This document shows, piece by piece, positions 21,228 to 22,029 of a stretch of 22,029 nucleotides of DNA. The notes beneath the pieces are model-generated. The model was not told the DNA's origin. It was given only the letters and a program-made list of their open reading frames with translations, and did no database searches. Origin of the DNA: an uncultured Lacibacter sp. (lineage in GTDB: Bacteria; Bacteroidota; Bacteroidia; Chitinophagales; Chitinophagaceae). Within the stretch, counting starts at the first letter, position 1. Each line of letters starts with the position of its first letter. Position numbers and translations under genes: made by a program. The stretch lies in assembly GCF_946479605.1 (NCBI RefSeq), contig NZ_CAMLGT010000030.1, positions 1 to 22,029 of the forward strand. The letters run 5' to 3'.

Positions 21228-22029
21228 ATGGTTGATGTAATTCTCGGGCTCCAGTGGGGCGATGAAGGAAAAGGAAAAATTGTTGACTTTTTTGCTCCCA
21301 AGTATGATGTGATTGCACGTTTCCAGGGCGGTCCCAATGCAGGGCACACATTGTATGTAAATGGTGAAAAAGTGGTGCTGCACCAGATCCCCAGCGGTAT
21401 TTTTCACAAAGGCATTGTCAACCTCATTGGTAACGGTGTGGTGCTCGACCCGGTTACACTCAAAAAAGAATGTGAGAAGGTGGCGGCAATGGGTGTTGAT
21501 GTAAAAGAAAACCTCTTTATTGCACAGCGCACAAACATTATTGTGCCCACACACCGTGCGTTGGATAAAGCTGCTGAGCTGGCCAAAGGCGATGAAAAGA
21601 TCGGTTCAACTTTAAAAGGAATTGGTCCTGCTTATATGGATAAAACAGGCCGTAATGCATTGCGTGTAGGCGATCTGTTGGATCCTGAATTCAATAAATT
21701 GTATGAAAAGCTGAAAGCAAAACATTTGCAGCTGCTGGGTAATTACAATTTTACAGAAGACATTAGCGAGTGGGAAAAAGAGTTTTTTGCAGCAGTTGAG
21801 TTTTTGAAAACACTCAATATAGTAAATGGTGAATATTTTATCAATCAGAAAATAGCAGAAGGCAAGCAGGTATTAGCGGAAGGTGCGCAGGGCAGTATGC
21901 TGGATATTGATTTTGGTACATTTCCGTTTGTTACCTCATCCAACACTATTTCGGCCGGTGTAAGCACAGGCTTAGGTGTGGCACCAAACAAAATCAGGGA
22001 AGTGATTGGTATTACAAAAGCCTATTGCA
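21228..22029 (+). CDS. purA: Adenylosuccinate synthetase (cut by window edge)
   Basis: PurA joins IMP and aspartate with GTP to give adenylosuccinate, the first step from IMP to AMP. The window shows 267 codons of an enzyme that is usually about 420-430 residues. The N-terminus MVDVILGLQWGDEGKGKIVD holds the GTP-binding and catalytic QWGDEGKGK, in which Asp12 is the catalytic base, and NAGHT with His40 is the second catalytic residue. GSTLKGIGPAYMDK (IMP-binding) and AEGAQGSMLDIDFGTFPFV with SSNTISAG are typical. The reading frame is open at the right edge. It lies 89 bases after rel and has its own promoter. Confidence 0.97.
   Translation, partial: MVDVILGLQWGDEGKGKIVDFFAPKYDVIARFQGGPNAGHTLYVNGEKVVLHQIPSGIFHKGIVNLIGNGVVLDPVTLKKECEKVAAMGVDVKENLFIAQRTNIIVPTHRALDKAAELAKGDEKIGSTLKGIGPAYMDKTGRNALRVGDLLDPEFNKLYEKLKAKHLQLLGNYNFTEDISEWEKEFFAAVEFLKTLNIVNGEYFINQKIAEGKQVLAEGAQGSMLDIDFGTFPFVTSSNTISAGVSTGLGVAPNKIREVIGITKAYC

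Overview
The window looks like a piece of a Bacteroidota chromosome, most likely a Chitinophagaceae-like bacterium (family level is inference). Visible support: a fused lpxC-fabZ gene, a PorX-type response regulator with a PglZ domain, many upstream boxes of the Bacteroidota sigma type (TAnnTTTG, in several cases with TTG about 20 bases upstream), and few good Shine-Dalgarno sites. Nothing indicates a prophage, plasmid, insertion sequence or CRISPR array. This is mainly core chromosome, and I did not find a convincing new multi-gene system. The more unusual material is in the intergenic DNA and in the details of individual proteins.

Layout. (1) 1-734, minus: N-terminal part of a copper-type P1B ATPase, cut by the window edge, facing tsaE across a short divergent promoter region. 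(2) 902-2584, plus: tsaE (t6A tRNA modification) and an alanine dehydrogenase. (3) 2634-8180, minus: an SAMHD1-like HD phosphohydrolase, then lpxD, lpxC-fabZ, lpxA, an ABC ATPase and a small cupin. The last four genes overlap or nearly touch, so they form a lipid A operon with two passengers. (4) 8284-13754, plus: porX, a small membrane protein, a 93-residue unknown, a PhnP-like metallo-hydrolase, a membrane-anchored helix-hairpin-helix protein and an acyl-CoA dehydrogenase with a palindrome inside its promoter. (5) 13806-18740, minus: a small helical protein, clpX, two tandem clpP paralogs, trigger factor and tRNA-Leu(UAG). This is a protein-quality-control cluster whose transcription units are separated by three strong hairpin terminators. 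(6) 18901-22029, plus: a bifunctional Rel/SpoT (p)ppGpp enzyme without an ATG start, and the first two thirds of purA.

Functional themes. LpxA, LpxC and LpxD carry out the first acylation, deacetylation and second acylation of lipid A synthesis, while the FabZ part feeds fatty acid elongation. ClpX unfolds substrates for ClpP, and trigger factor folds nascent chains. Rel sets (p)ppGpp levels, and PurA, next to it, makes AMP; coupling of the two through nucleotide pools is only suggestive. PorX implies that the genome encodes a type IX secretion system elsewhere, though no such structural gene is in view.

Intergenic DNA. Several gaps hold short degenerate word repeats and inverted repeats. 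Two of them, downstream of clpX and of tig, share a 12-base core and sit in the same place between stop codon and terminator.
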